A stretch of DNA of 64,000 nucleotides from Nocardioides cynanchi (lineage in GTDB: Bacteria; Actinomycetota; Actinomycetes; Propionibacteriales; Nocardioidaceae). The stretch covers positions 124,001-188,000 of the forward strand of contig NZ_CP044344.1 of the NCBI RefSeq assembly GCF_008761635.1, written 5' to 3'. Positions 27,351 through 37,577 of this stretch are shown piece by piece. Made by a program: the position numbers and the translations under genes. The first letter of the stretch is position 1. Each line of letters begins with the position of its first letter. Below the pieces are notes generated by a model that was not told where the DNA came from, did not search any database, and saw only the letters and a program-made list of their open reading frames with translations.

Positions 27351-28724
27351 ATGACCGACGCCCCGATCGACCAGCCCCGCCTCGCGCAGACGTTCGCCGA
27401 GGTCGAGGACGCCCTGCTCTCCCGCTGGCCCGAGACCAAGCTCGAGCCGTCGCTGGACCGGATCCGTGCGTTCACCGAGCTGCTCGGCGACCCGCAGCGC
27501 AACTACCCGGTGATCCACCTGACCGGCACCAACGGCAAGACCTCGACGAGCCGGATGATCGACACCCTGCTGCGGGCGCTCGACCTGCGCACCGGACGCT
27601 TCACCAGTCCCCATCTCGAACGCCTCAACGAGCGGATCTGCGTCGACGGCGAGCCGCTGACCGACGAGGAGTTCGTGCAGGCGTTCAACGAGATCGCTCC
27701 CTACACCCACCTCGTCGACGGCTCCGAGCCCCTGCCGCTCAGCTTCTTCGAGACCGTGGTCGGCATGGCGTACGCCGCGTTCGCGGACGCCCCGGTCGAC
27801 GTCGCGGTGGTCGAGGTGGGGATGGGCGGCACCTGGGACGCCACCAACGTCGCCGACGCCGCGGTGGCCGTGGTGACCCCGATCGGCGTCGACCACGCGT
27901 CGTACCTCGGCACGACGCCGGGCGAGATCGCGGTCGAGAAGTCCGGGATCATCAAGCCCGGGTCGGTCGCGGTGCTCGCCGAGCAGACCGTAGACGCCGC
28001 GGAGGTGCTGCTGGCGCGATGCGTCGAGGTCGGCGCGACCGTGGTCCGCGAGGGCCTGGAGTTCGGCGTCGCGTCGCGGGTGCCCGCCGTCGGTGGCCAG
28101 ATGCTCTCGCTGCAGGGCCTGCGCCGGAGGTACGACGACGTCTTCCTGCCGTTGTACGGCGCCCACCAGGCCCAGAACGCCGCCACGGCGCTGGCCGCGG
28201 TCGAGGCGTTCGTCGGCACCGAGCCGCTCGGCGAGGACCTGGTCCGCGAGGCGTTCGCGCGGGCGACGTCACCGGGGCGCCTGGAGATCATCCGGCGCAG
28301 CCCGATGATCCTGCTCGACGCCGCCCACAACCCGCACGGTGCCGCCGCAGCGGCAGACGCGCTCGAGGACTCCTTCGCCTTCGACCCGCTGATCGGGGTG
28401 GTCGGGGTGATGGCCGACAAGGACCACGAGGGCGTCCTGGGGGCGCTCGAGCCGCACCTCGCCCACATCGTCTGCACCCAGAACTCCACCGAGCGCGCGC
28501 TGCCGGCCGAGCAGCTGGCCGTGGTGGCCCGCGAGGTGTTCGGCCCCGACCGAGTGAGCGTCGAGCCGCGGCTGGCCGACGCGATCGACCGGGCGACCGG
28601 CCTGGCCGAGGCCGGTGAGGGGTCGGGCTCCTCGATCGGCTCCGGGGCCGTGCTGGTCACCGGCTCGGTGATCACGGTGGGCGAGGCCCGGGCCCTGCTG
28701 CGACGGCGGGGGAGCGGGTCGTGA
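27351..28724 (+). CDS. folC: Bifunctional folylpolyglutamate/dihydrofolate synthase
   Basis: 457 residues from the ATG at 27351; a GTG at 27324 overlapping the previous stop would add nine residues and is possible by coupling. Adds glutamate to folates and makes dihydrofolate. ATP loop HLTGTNGKTSTSRMID (about residues 58-73), the Mur-ligase-like TSPHLERLNERI loop, EVGMGGTWDATN and LDAAHNPHGA are all present. The 3' end overlaps the DUF4233 gene (GTGA), an actinobacterial folC arrangement. Confidence 0.96.
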   Translation: MTDAPIDQPRLAQTFAEVEDALLSRWPETKLEPSLDRIRAFTELLGDPQRNYPVIHLTGTNGKTSTSRMIDTLLRALDLRTGRFTSPHLERLNERICVDGEPLTDEEFVQAFNEIAPYTHLVDGSEPLPLSFFETVVGMAYAAFADAPVDVAVVEVGMGGTWDATNVADAAVAVVTPIGVDHASYLGTTPGEIAVEKSGIIKPGSVAVLAEQTVDAAEVLLARCVEVGATVVREGLEFGVASRVPAVGGQMLSLQGLRRRYDDVFLPLYGAHQAQNAATALAAVEAFVGTEPLGEDLVREAFARATSPGRLEIIRRSPMILLDAAHNPHGAAAAADALEDSFAFDPLIGVVGVMADKDHEGVLGALEPHLAHIVCTQNSTERALPAEQLAVVAREVFGPDRVSVEPRLADAIDRATGLAEAGEGSGSSIGSGAVLVTGSVITVGEARALLRRRGSGS

Positions 28725-29095
28725 GCGGGCCGGCGGAGCGCTCGCCGAAGCGCGGCATGTGTGCGGCGATCCTGGCGCTCGAGGGGGTCGCCCTCGCCCT
28801 GACCACGCCGGTGATGATCAACCTGGCGAACGTCCCGTGGCGGACCGCCTGCTGGGTGGGCCTCGGCCTGTGTGTGGCGTGCCTGCTCCTGGCCGGGCTG
28901 CTGCGCTCCGAGATCGCCTACGCCGCGGGCTGGGCGATCCAGGTCGCTGCGATCGGGCTCGGCTTCGTGGTGCCGATGATGTTCGTGCTCGGCGTGATCT
29001 TCGCCCTGCTGTGGGGTACGGCGTACTTCCTGGGCCGCCGGATCGAGCGCGAGCGGGCAGCGGCGTACGCCGCGTTCGAGGCCGAGCGCTCCTGA
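28721..29095 (+). CDS. DUF4233 membrane protein
   Basis: 124 residues, GTG start overlapping the folC stop by four bases. Four hydrophobic spans (about 12-34, 41-62, 66-80, 82-104) and a charged C terminus (GRRIERERAAAY). Commonly sits right after folC and before ndk in actinobacteria; the function is unknown. Here ndk follows only after the inserted MocR/oxidase pair. Confidence 0.88.
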   Translation: MSGPAERSPKRGMCAAILALEGVALALTTPVMINLANVPWRTACWVGLGLCVACLLLAGLLRSEIAYAAGWAIQVAAIGLGFVVPMMFVLGVIFALLWGTAYFLGRRIERERAAAYAAFEAERS

Positions 29096-29105
29096 CCCGT
29101 CGGCC

Positions 29106-30443
29106 TCAGCCGAGGCCGCGGACCACGGCGGCCAGGGCCCGGTCCAGCTCGGCGTCGGTGCAGCCGCCGAAGCCGATGATCACCCCGGACAGCTGCGCCG
29201 TGCGGCAGTAGTCCTGCAGCATCGGGATCTCGAAGCCCGCCTCCCGTGCCGAGGCCCGTACCCGCCGGGCCCGGGCCTGCGGCAGCGGGATCGTCGCGTA
29301 CATCCCGGCCACCGGCAGGATCGGCGTCGCCAGCGGCCGCACCGCCTCGGTCACCCGCTGGGCCCGGGCGGCGTAGGTCCGGCGTGCCGAGCGCACCACC
29401 TGGTCGACGTAACCGTCGCGGAGCAGCGAGACGAACGCGCGCTGGACCGGCCAGGGCGGCACGTCGTGGGTGACCTCGCGGCGCTCCAGGATCGCCCGGT
29501 GAAGTCCCGGCGGTGCCACCAGCCAGCCGAGCCGCATGCTCGGTGCCACGGTCTTGCTCGTCGTCCCGAGATAGGCGACCCGGTCGCGGTCCAGCGCAGC
29601 CAGCGCGGGTACCGGGGCCACGTCGTAGCGGAACTCCGAGTCGTAGTCGTCCTCGATCACGACCGCGCCGGCGGCGTGGGCCGCCGCCAGCAGCGAGAGC
29701 CGGGCCGAGCCCGGCATCACCGGACCGAGCGGGTGCTGATGGGCGGGCGTCACGTAGACACCGACGGCGCCGGTGAGGTCGGTGATCGGCTCGGTCGCCG
29801 GGAGGTCCCGGAGATCGCGGCCGGAGGCCCGGATCGCCTCGGCCGCGGCCCGGTAGCCGGGATCCTCGTGGCCGACGGGGCCGGGCGGGAGGGCCGCCAG
29901 CACCTGGCCGAGGCCACCGATGGTGCCGCTGGTCACCAGGATCTCGTCGGGCTCGCAGACCAGGCCGCGGGTCCGGGCCAGATGGGCGGCCAGCTCGATC
30001 CGGAGCGCGCGCACGCCGGCCGGGTCGTCGTACGCCGGGGGAGGGGTGGCCGCGGAGACGTCGCGCCAGGCGCGACGCCAGGCCGCGCGGTGCCGAGGGT
30101 CGATCCAGGGCGTTCCGGTGTCGAGGCGCAGCAGTCCGGTCTCGGGCCGCGGCGTCGGCGACGGCCGGTGCCGCAAGGGCGTCGTCGCTCCCGCGGCGAC
30201 GAAGGTGCCCGAGCCGCGCCGGGTCTCCAGCCAGCCCTCGGCGGCGAGCTGGTCGAAGGCCTGCTCGGTCACCGACCGGGAGACGCCGAGGTCGCCGGCC
30301 AGGGCTCGGGTGCTGGGCAGCCGGGCGCCGACCGGGAGCACACCACCCACGAGGGCGTCGCGGATCTGGCCGGCGACCTGGCTGCCGAGCGGCGCGGCCG
30401 CGGAGCGGTCGATCACGAGCGGTACGGCGAGCGAGCGGCTCAT
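29106..30443 (-). CDS. MocR/PdxR-type transcriptional regulator (GntR HTH plus aminotransferase domain)
   Basis: 445 residues. The N-terminal winged helix (about 12-78: AGQIRDALVGGVLPVGARLP, RALAGDLGVSRSVTEQAFDQL) is of GntR type. The rest is a class I aminotransferase-like domain with the PLP lysine in GTTSKTVAPSMRLGW. MocR regulators sense PLP or amines and often act on a divergent gene; here that gene is a pyridoxamine-phosphate-oxidase-like protein, so control of vitamin B6 metabolism is likely. Confidence 0.93.
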   Translation of the reverse strand: MSRSLAVPLVIDRSAAAPLGSQVAGQIRDALVGGVLPVGARLPSTRALAGDLGVSRSVTEQAFDQLAAEGWLETRRGSGTFVAAGATTPLRHRPSPTPRPETGLLRLDTGTPWIDPRHRAAWRRAWRDVSAATPPPAYDDPAGVRALRIELAAHLARTRGLVCEPDEILVTSGTIGGLGQVLAALPPGPVGHEDPGYRAAAEAIRASGRDLRDLPATEPITDLTGAVGVYVTPAHQHPLGPVMPGSARLSLLAAAHAAGAVVIEDDYDSEFRYDVAPVPALAALDRDRVAYLGTTSKTVAPSMRLGWLVAPPGLHRAILERREVTHDVPPWPVQRAFVSLLRDGYVDQVVRSARRTYAARAQRVTEAVRPLATPILPVAGMYATIPLPQARARRVRASAREAGFEIPMLQDYCRTAQLSGVIIGFGGCTDAELDRALAAVVRGLG

Positions 30444-30453
30444 CGAAGTGTCC

Positions 30454-30493
30454 TGTCGAACTGGGTGTCGAGTGGCCCGGGCGGACAGGCCAC
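30454..30493. promoter_or_regulatory. Candidate MocR operator in the divergent spacer
   Basis: Two direct TGTCGA repeats (30454-30459, 30466-30471; 12-bp period) are followed by an inverted GTGGCC/GGCCAC pair (30472-30477, 30488-30493). MocR proteins typically bind direct repeats plus an inverted copy, so this spacer is the likely site. Confidence 0.45.
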
Positions 30494-30513
30494 TTCCCGG
30501 TCAGACTAGCTCC

Positions 30514-31197
30514 ATGACCGGATCGCTCTCCCCGACCGCCCGCACCACCCTGACCCGGCACCGGGAGCGGGGCAGCGAGGACCGCGCCGACCTCTTCGCG
30601 GTGCTCGCCGAGTCGCTGGTATGCCACGTGGGGATCGTCCGAGACGGCCAGCCCGTGGTGCTGCCGGCGGTCTTCGCCGTCGACCCGGGCGGTCCGGACG
30701 ACGGCGGCACGCTCTACCTGCACGGCTCGGTCGCCGCGCCCTGGCTGGCGCAGGCGCCGACGACCCCCGTGTGCGCGACGTTCACCCTGGTCGACGCGGC
30801 GGTGGTGGCCCGGGCGTCGTTCAGCCACTCCCTGAACTACCGCTCCGCGGTGGTGATGGGGGTCGCCCGCCGCGTCGAGGACGACGCCGAGCGCGACCAC
30901 GCGCTGGCCCTGATCGTGGACCAGGTGATCCCCGGCCGGTCGGCCACCCTGCGCGCCAACACCCGCAAGGAGCTTGCCGCCACCGTCGTGCTCGCCGTAC
31001 CCCTGGCTGAGGCATCGGTGAAGGCGCGCACCGGTCCGCCGTCGGACGAGCCCGAGGACGTCGCCTCCGGGACCTGGGCCGGGCTGGTGCCCCTGCGTCT
31101 CGCCGCCGGGGAGATCGAGCCCGCCGCCGACCTGCCCGTGGCGGCCGAGGTGCCCGACGACGTGCGCCGCCGCGTGGCCCAGTGGAGCGCTCGCTAG
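30514..31197 (+). CDS. Pyridoxamine 5'-phosphate oxidase-like flavin protein
   Basis: 227 residues. FMN-binding split-barrel pattern: [14 protein letters not shown] at the N terminus, [32 protein letters not shown], and [14 protein letters not shown]. Residues match the PNPOx-like group found next to MocR regulators rather than classical PdxH. Its stop TAG is also the start of the ndk -10 hexamer. The true substrate is unknown. Confidence 0.88.
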   Translation: MTGSLSPTARTTLTRHRERGSEDRADLFAVLAESLVCHVGIVRDGQPVVLPAVFAVDPGGPDDGGTLYLHGSVAAPWLAQAPTTPVCATFTLVDAAVVARASFSHSLNYRSAVVMGVARRVEDDAERDHALALIVDQVIPGRSATLRANTRKELAATVVLAVPLAEASVKARTGPPSDEPEDVASGTWAGLVPLRLAAGEIEPAADLPVAAEVPDDVRRRVAQWSAR

Positions 31198-31200
31198 GGT
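31195..31200 (+). promoter_or_regulatory. Leaderless -10 for ndk, overlapping a stop codon
   Basis: TAGGGT begins with the TAG stop of the preceding gene (31195-31197) and ends seven bases before the ndk ATG. Confidence 0.5.
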
Positions 31201-31207
31201 TTCGCCC

Positions 31208-31618
31208 ATGGAGCGCACCCTTGTCCTCGTCAAGCCCGACGGCGTACGCCGCGGCCTCACCGGCGAGGTGATCCGGAGGATCGAGGCCAAGGGCTACCGC
31301 CTGGTCCGGCTCGAGCTGCGGACCGCCGGCCACGACCTGCTCGCCGAGCACTACGCCGAGCACCACGGCAAGCCGTTCTACGAGCCGCTGGTCGAGTTCA
31401 TGATGTCCGGTCCGGTGGCCGCGATGGTGGTCGAGGGGGAGCGGGTGGTCGAGGGCTTCCGGTCGTTGGCCGGTGCCACCGACCCGACCAAGGCCGCCCC
31501 GGGCACGATCCGCGGAGACCTCGGGCGCGACTGGGGCGAGGCCGTCCAGCAGAACATCGTGCACGGTTCCGACGCCCCCGAGTCCGCCGAGCGCGAGATC
31601 GCGATCTGGTTCGGCTGA
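31208..31618 (+). CDS. ndk: Nucleoside diphosphate kinase
   Basis: 136 residues. Transfers gamma-phosphate among NTPs and NDPs through a phospho-histidine. N-terminal [15 protein letters not shown], the [15 protein letters not shown] loop and the active-site NIVHGSD (His near residue 118) are all present; length is normal. Confidence 0.98.
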   Translation: MERTLVLVKPDGVRRGLTGEVIRRIEAKGYRLVRLELRTAGHDLLAEHYAEHHGKPFYEPLVEFMMSGPVAAMVVEGERVVEGFRSLAGATDPTKAAPGTIRGDLGRDWGEAVQQNIVHGSDAPESAEREIAIWFG

Positions 31619-31632
31619 CGGCTCGGCCGGTG

Positions 31633-31638
31633 TAGGGT
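31633..31638 (+). promoter_or_regulatory. Candidate -10 for the secreted protein gene
   Basis: TAGGGT lies 34 bases before the ATG at 31673; a GAAAGG ribosome site follows, so this mRNA would have a short leader. Confidence 0.35.
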
Positions 31639-31672
31639 CCCGCCGACCTGACACTCGGGAAAGGCTCGGCTC

Positions 31673-32923
31673 ATGAAGATCGCACGGATGCTCGTCCTCG
31701 GCGTCGTCTCCGTCGGACTGCTCGGTCTGCAAGGCGTCCCGTCCAGCGCGGTGGACGCGACGCGCGTGATCCGCTCCTACGACGCCTTCGTGCCGCCGAT
31801 GGGCACCCAACCGACGAACGGCATCGTCTCGTCGCCGTGCGACGCGGCGCACGCCGGCGAGCTGTCCGACACGCTCCCCGGCCGCGTCATCAACCGGGGG
31901 CCGGCCCCGGTCCCGCTGGGCAAGCGGACCTGGGGCTACCACCCGACCACGGCCGGCGCGGTCGGGTTGTTCCGTCGGGCCGACTCGATGGCGAGCCTCG
32001 CGGCCGACCAGGTGCAGGTGTACGGCGACACCGGGGCCGTCGACGGTGCCGCGTTCGCCAACGTGGGCGACTGGTTCGGCCTGGCGTCCCTGACCGTCCC
32101 CGGAGGGTCCTGGCAGACGGTCCAGGGAGCCGGCAGCACGTCGTACTCCTGGCACCAGACCGGTACGTCGGCGACGTTCACGGGCTCGATCAGCCAGCTG
32201 CTGGCCACCCAGATCACCGGCCACGACGCGGCCGGCTACGTCGGGATCGGCTTCGGCTGCAACACCGCGCCGTTCCACTTCGACGATGCTCAGATGGGCA
32301 CCACCGGAGACGTGCTGACCTACGACTTCGAGGGTGAGTACACCAAGACCGCGATCACCGCGGCTCACCACACAGTGACGGCCGGACGGTCGCCGAGGCT
32401 CACCGGTTCGGTGTCCTCCTTCCACGACTTCGTCGACCCCAGCCCGCGGCTGGTCCTCGAGAGCCGACGGTTCGGATCCACGGTGTGGCGCAAGGTCGCC
32501 GGGGTTCCGGCGACGATCCCGGCGCCGGACGCGTTCGCACTGCTGACCAGGCCCGACCGCGCGACGCCGCTGCGACAGACGACCTACCGCTGGCGCTACG
32601 TCACCAACGCGACCACGGACGGGAGTGTCTCCCCGGCGCTGAGGGTCAGGGTGCACACCACACTCCGGGTCCAGGCGCCCACGCACGTCGCGCTCGGCTC
32701 CCAGGTCGTGGTGACGGGATCGACGCTGCCGAGGAAGCCGGGCCAGTGGGTCACCCTGTGGCACGGTGACCACCGGCTCGGTGCGGCGAGGGTGAGTCGG
32801 ACCGGCACCTTCACCATCACCGCGAAGGCGACGTTCCGTGGACGGCTGCAGCTGGTCGCCCGGATCGCGAAGTCCCCCGGCAACCTGCGGGGGTCGACGT
32901 CGTTCGTCGTCCGGGTCCGCTGA
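31673..32923 (+). CDS. Secreted protein of unknown function
   Basis: 416 residues, ATG with GAAAGG upstream. Signal peptide at about 1-26 (MKIARMLVLGVVSVGLLGLQ, then PSSAVD). The mature protein looks all-beta: a first unit with VQVYGDTGAVDGAAFANVGDW and ATFTGSISQLLATQITGH, then from about residue 225 two Ig-like units ending in LHVQAP/VVVTGSTL-like strands and an FVVRVR end. One Cys pair is visible. No catalytic motif recognised. Convergent with the RTX-like gene. Confidence 0.75.
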   Translation: MKIARMLVLGVVSVGLLGLQGVPSSAVDATRVIRSYDAFVPPMGTQPTNGIVSSPCDAAHAGELSDTLPGRVINRGPAPVPLGKRTWGYHPTTAGAVGLFRRADSMASLAADQVQVYGDTGAVDGAAFANVGDWFGLASLTVPGGSWQTVQGAGSTSYSWHQTGTSATFTGSISQLLATQITGHDAAGYVGIGFGCNTAPFHFDDAQMGTTGDVLTYDFEGEYTKTAITAAHHTVTAGRSPRLTGSVSSFHDFVDPSPRLVLESRRFGSTVWRKVAGVPATIPAPDAFALLTRPDRATPLRQTTYRWRYVTNATTDGSVSPALRVRVHTTLRVQAPTHVALGSQVVVTGSTLPRKPGQWVTLWHGDHRLGAARVSRTGTFTITAKATFRGRLQLVARIAKSPGNLRGSTSFVVRVR

Positions 32924-32944
32924 CCGCACCGGGTCGACGGTGGG

Positions 32945-34649
32945 TCAGCCGGCGTCGTTCGTCACGGTCACCGTCGGGTCCGTGTCCAGCTTGGGGAAGA
33001 TCCCGCTCGGGTAGCTGGAGCTGATGTACTGTCGGCCGTTGTTGGCGTTGTCGTAGGCGTTCACGGCCACGTAGTAGGTGCCGGGAGGAGTGCCCTGCGG
33101 CAGGTCGACGGTGCCGGTCCAGACCCCGTCCTGGTCGGTACCGCTGGTGAGGGTCAGTCCGCCGAAGAGGAAGGCGGAGGAGAAGTCCGCGGTCCGCAGC
33201 ATCGTGCCGGCCACCATCACCCCCGAGCCGCCGCTGTCGGTGATGTGCGCGGTGATCGTGACCTGGGCGGGACCCGACAGAGTGCTGACACTGCCGGGCG
33301 CCACGGTCACGCCCGACACGGCAGGCGGGTCGACGTCCGCGGCGCTGCCGACGACCGCCACCGAGCCCAGGCCGTCCGGGAACGGATGGTTCTCCCGGTA
33401 GGACCACATCGCCGGTCCACCGAACATCGCCGGGCCCCAGTACTCCGCGGCGAAGTCGGAGCCTCGGCTCGCCTTGTCCGCCACGACGACCTGGAGGGTC
33501 CACACGCCGCCGGTGACCCCCTGGGGGAGCTTGATCGTCCCGTCCCAGGTGCCGTCGCTCAGGTCGCCGGAGGTGAGGGTGAGCTGACCGCCGTACGCCA
33601 CCCTGCGTACGCCGTTCGGGTCGGGCGACCACAGGTCGACGCGCAGCGAGTCGGGGTCGACCCCGGTGCCGACATCAGTGATCCGGGCCTGGACCGGGAC
33701 CGACACGGAGCCGTCCCGGACGTCGTAGCTGCCCGCCTGGGTCGGCTTCTGCAGGGTGACCTGGGGAAGTGACTGGTCCGGGTTCGCGTCGACGACCGGG
33801 AGGGAGAAGTCCCAGAAGGTCTGCGAGTTGCTGCGGCCGACCCGGTCGTAGGTCTGCACGATCGGGATGTAGGTCCCCGGTCGGCTGGTCTGTCGGAACG
33901 TCAGGGAGCCCTCCCACCAGCCGTCGCGGATGTCTCCGCTGACCAGGTGCGCGCCGGTGCTCCTCGGCATCCACGGCACGCTCAGGTCGGGCCGGAAGGA
34001 CACCATGCTCACGCCTGTGTCGTCGGTGACGTGGATCCGCACGGTAACGGTCTGGGCGGCGGCGCTCACGTCGACGGAGTCCACCGAGTAGGTCACCTGG
34101 TCGGCCAGGGCGGGCGCCTGGTCGTACACGCAGTTCTCGGAGGTGTCCTGCGGGTCGACGATGCACCAGTTCGTGCCGGCCCCACCGTCGATGTGGTCGG
34201 CCTGGAGCCCCCCCGGTCAGGTCGTCATCGCCCTGCTGGCCGGCGAGGCTGTCACGCCCGTTGCCACCCCGCGCGGTGTCGGCACCGTCGCCTGCCGTGA
34301 TCTGGTCGTCACCCCCCGAACCCGCGAGGTGGTCGCGCCCCCGGCCACCCTGGAGCGCATCGCTCCCGCCTCCGCCACGGAGGCGGTCGTCGCCGGCGCC
34401 ACCGATCAGGACGTCGTCCCCGCCACGGCCGATCAGCACGTCGTCGCCGCCGAGGCCGCAGATGACGTCGCGGTGCGTGGTTCCGACCAGGCGGTCGTGA
34501 TGTGGGGTCCCGGTGATGGTGCAGCGTGGGGCTCGGGTCTGCGCGGCACCGGATGCCCCGGCGCCCGGTGCCGCCGCGACCGATGCCAAGGACTGCGCCG
34601 CCACCATCGAGAGCAGGGCCAGTGCGACCCGTCCGCGTCGACCCGACAT
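32945..34649 (-). pseudogene. Secreted RTX-repeat protein with three beta-sandwich units, frameshifted
   Basis: Start ATG at 34649 with AAGGGGA upstream; signal peptide at about 1-32. The N-terminal part carries calcium-binding nonapeptide repeats (GGDDVLIGRGGDDVLIGG and later units, about residues 55-150). A run of seven G (minus strand, 34214-34208) then breaks the frame: with six G the reading would run DLTGG-LQADHIDGGAGT straight into the second frame, which ends at 32945. That part has three similar units of about 115 residues with LTSGDLSDGTWDGTI-type strands. Intact length would be about 567 residues. A sequencing error, a real break or phase variation are all possible. Confidence 0.85.
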
Positions 34650-34818
34650 CGGTGTCCCCTTCTCCGAACCTTCCGGAACTGTAGGACCTGCCACCGCCCT
34701 GAGTCACCGGATCGGGATGCGCACCTGGTGCATCGCATCACGGCGGTACGACGGTGTCACTCCGCCGCACCCACGTACCGCCATCAGCGGGCATGGACGC
34801 CTGGTCAGTCCGCTGACG

Positions 34819-34842
34819 GGTTGGTCGAACGTTCGACCAACC
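34819..34842. promoter_or_regulatory. Perfect 24-bp palindrome upstream of mreB
   Basis: Arms GGTTGGTCGAAC and GTTCGACCAACC meet with no spacer. The form suits a dimeric repressor site (TetR or similar). It resembles the actinobacterial LexA box but lacks the four-base centre. Confidence 0.6.
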
Positions 34843-34998
34843 GGCGGGGGAGACCAGGACGCCGCGCCTGAGCAGGGGTGAACTGGCTCGTCCCCCGCCG
34901 TAAGCGGTCCGGCAGTGCACAAAACCGCAGGTCACGCGGCGTGGCACCAGAGCCGGGGCCGGGCGCGAACCTAACCTGCCACTGGGTCGGCGTGCGCT

Positions 34999-35030
34999 GC
35001 GCCGCACCTACGGGGGCGCAGGTGCGGCGC
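34999..35030 (+). promoter_or_regulatory. Hairpin in the presumed mreB leader
   Basis: GCGCCGCACCT (34999-35009) pairs perfectly with AGGTGCGGCGC (35020-35030) around a 10-base loop, 41 bases before the mreB ATG. No T-run follows. Could be a leader structure or attenuator, or a terminator for an upstream RNA. Confidence 0.5.
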
Positions 35031-35071
35031 CCTCTTCCCCACGTACGACGCGAATCCTGCGAGGCGAGCGC

Positions 35072-36099
<1,028 letters not shown>

Positions 36100-36100
<1 letters not shown>

Positions 36101-37074
36101 TGCGGCTCCCTACCCGGACGTCGAGTCCCCGTACCTCGCGCCTGCTGCGGGGCTACCGACCGCTCCGCCCCGGCCCCGACTCGTTCGACACGCGCTCCGA
36201 CCGCGCCCGGCTGCGCTCCCGGATGGTCGCGCTGGTGCTCGCCTGCCTGACCCTGATGACCCTCGACCACCACCCCGGCTCCGGTTCTCCCCTGGAGCCG
36301 GCGCGCTCGGCGATGGGGTCGTTGTTCGGCCCCGTGGAGTCGGCGACGTCGGCGGCGATCCGGCCGGTCACCGACCTCGGCGGCTGGCTGCACTCGCGCA
36401 AGTCCATGCAGAACGACATCGCGACGCTCCAGGCCGCCAACGCCCGGCTGCGCTCCCAGGCCGCGACCACGCAGTACGCCCGCAACCAGCTGGCCGAGTA
36501 CCAAGGCCTGACCTCGGCCGCCGGGACCCTCGGTCAGGCGCTGGTGCCGGCGCACGTCGTGGCCTACGGCCCGGCACAGTCGTTCTCACGCACGGTGACC
36601 ATCGACGCCGGTTCCAAGGCCGGGGTCACCCCCGACCAGACGGTGCTGAACGCCGACGGGCTGGTCGGCCGGGTGCTCCGGGTGACCGCGACCACGGCCA
36701 CCGTGCTGCTGATCGTCGACACCGAGTCGGTGGTCGGGGGCCGGGTCGGGGCGAGCATGAAGGTCGGCTTCCTGCACGGCGAGGGTGGCCTCGGCGACCA
36801 CGGCTCACTGGACCTCCAGCTGGTCGACGCCACCCAGGCGCCGGCCCAGGGCGACACGATCGTCACCTGGGGCAGCCACGACGGGGCGCCCTACGTCTCG
36901 GGCGTGCCGATCGGCCGGGTCACCACCGTGTACGCCAGCCTGCGGGAGAGCACCCAGCGGGCGGTGATCAAGCCGTTCGTCGACTTCGCCGCGCTCGACC
37001 TGGTCGGTGTCGTCGTACCCTCCGGCACGCACAGCGACCGGGGCATCATCGAGGCCGACGGGTCGCTGCAGTGA
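36100..37074 (+). CDS. mreC: Rod shape-determining protein MreC
   Basis: 324 residues, ATG overlapping the mreB stop by one base. One membrane span (about 43-58), a coiled-coil stretch (about 90-130, QNDIATLQAANARLRSQAAT) and the double beta-barrel domain (GVTPDQTVLNADGLVGRV, GAPYVSGVPIGRVTTV) are visible. It links MreB to PBP2 and RodA outside the membrane. Confidence 0.96.
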
Positions 37075-37577
37075 AAGCGCTGAGGGTCGCCGTGGCCGCG
37101 GCGCTGGTGCTGGTCGCGCTCGTTCTCCAGGTGGCGGTCTTCCCGCATCTGGCCTGGGACGGGATCGTCCCCAACTTCTGCCTGCTCGTGGTGGTCGCGG
37201 CGGCGCTGGTGCGCGGCCCGGGCTTCGCGGCCACACTCGGCTTCTTCGCGGGCCTCGCGCTCGACCTGGCGCCGCCGGCCGACCACGTGGCCGGGCGGTG
37301 GGCGCTCGCCCTGGTCGTCGTGGGGTACGTCGCCGGGCTGATGCGCCAGGACACTCGCTCGTCGGCGACCACCGTGGTCGCCACCGTCGCGGCGTCGTCG
37401 TTCATCGGCACCTCGGTCTATGCCCTGTCGGGCGTGATCCTGGGCGACGCGGTCGCCGGCTCCGGTGACCTCGTCCGGGTGATCCTGGTCGCGCTGCTGT
37501 GGGACGTGCTGCTGACGCCCTTGGTGCTGCCCGCAGTGATGCGGCTGCTCACTCGGCTGGAGCCCGCGAGAGCCTGA
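37071..37577 (+). CDS. mreD: Rod shape-determining protein MreD
   Basis: 168 residues, GTG start overlapping the mreC stop by four bases. Five to six hydrophobic spans with the MreD features FPHLAWDGIVPNFCLLVVV and GFFAGLALDLAPP. Membrane partner of MreC. The mrdA ATG overlaps its stop by one base. Confidence 0.95.
   Translation: MKALRVAVAAALVLVALVLQVAVFPHLAWDGIVPNFCLLVVVAAALVRGPGFAATLGFFAGLALDLAPPADHVAGRWALALVVVGYVAGLMRQDTRSSATTVVATVAASSFIGTSVYALSGVILGDAVAGSGDLVRVILVALLWDVLLTPLVLPAVMRLLTRLEPARA

Larger units (their letters stand above)
34650..35071. other. 422-bp divergent intergenic region with two strong dyads
   Basis: No supportable gene. It holds a perfect 24-bp palindrome (34819-34842) and an 11-bp stem hairpin (34999-35030) described separately. 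It should contain the promoters for mreB and for the RTX-like gene, but no clear -35/-10 pair stands out; TAACCT at about 34972 is a weak candidate for mreB. Confidence 0.6.

Noticed and set aside
34819..34842. LexA/SOS box
   Set aside because: The half-sites TCGAAC/GTTCGA are present but the four-base centre of the actinobacterial LexA box is missing.
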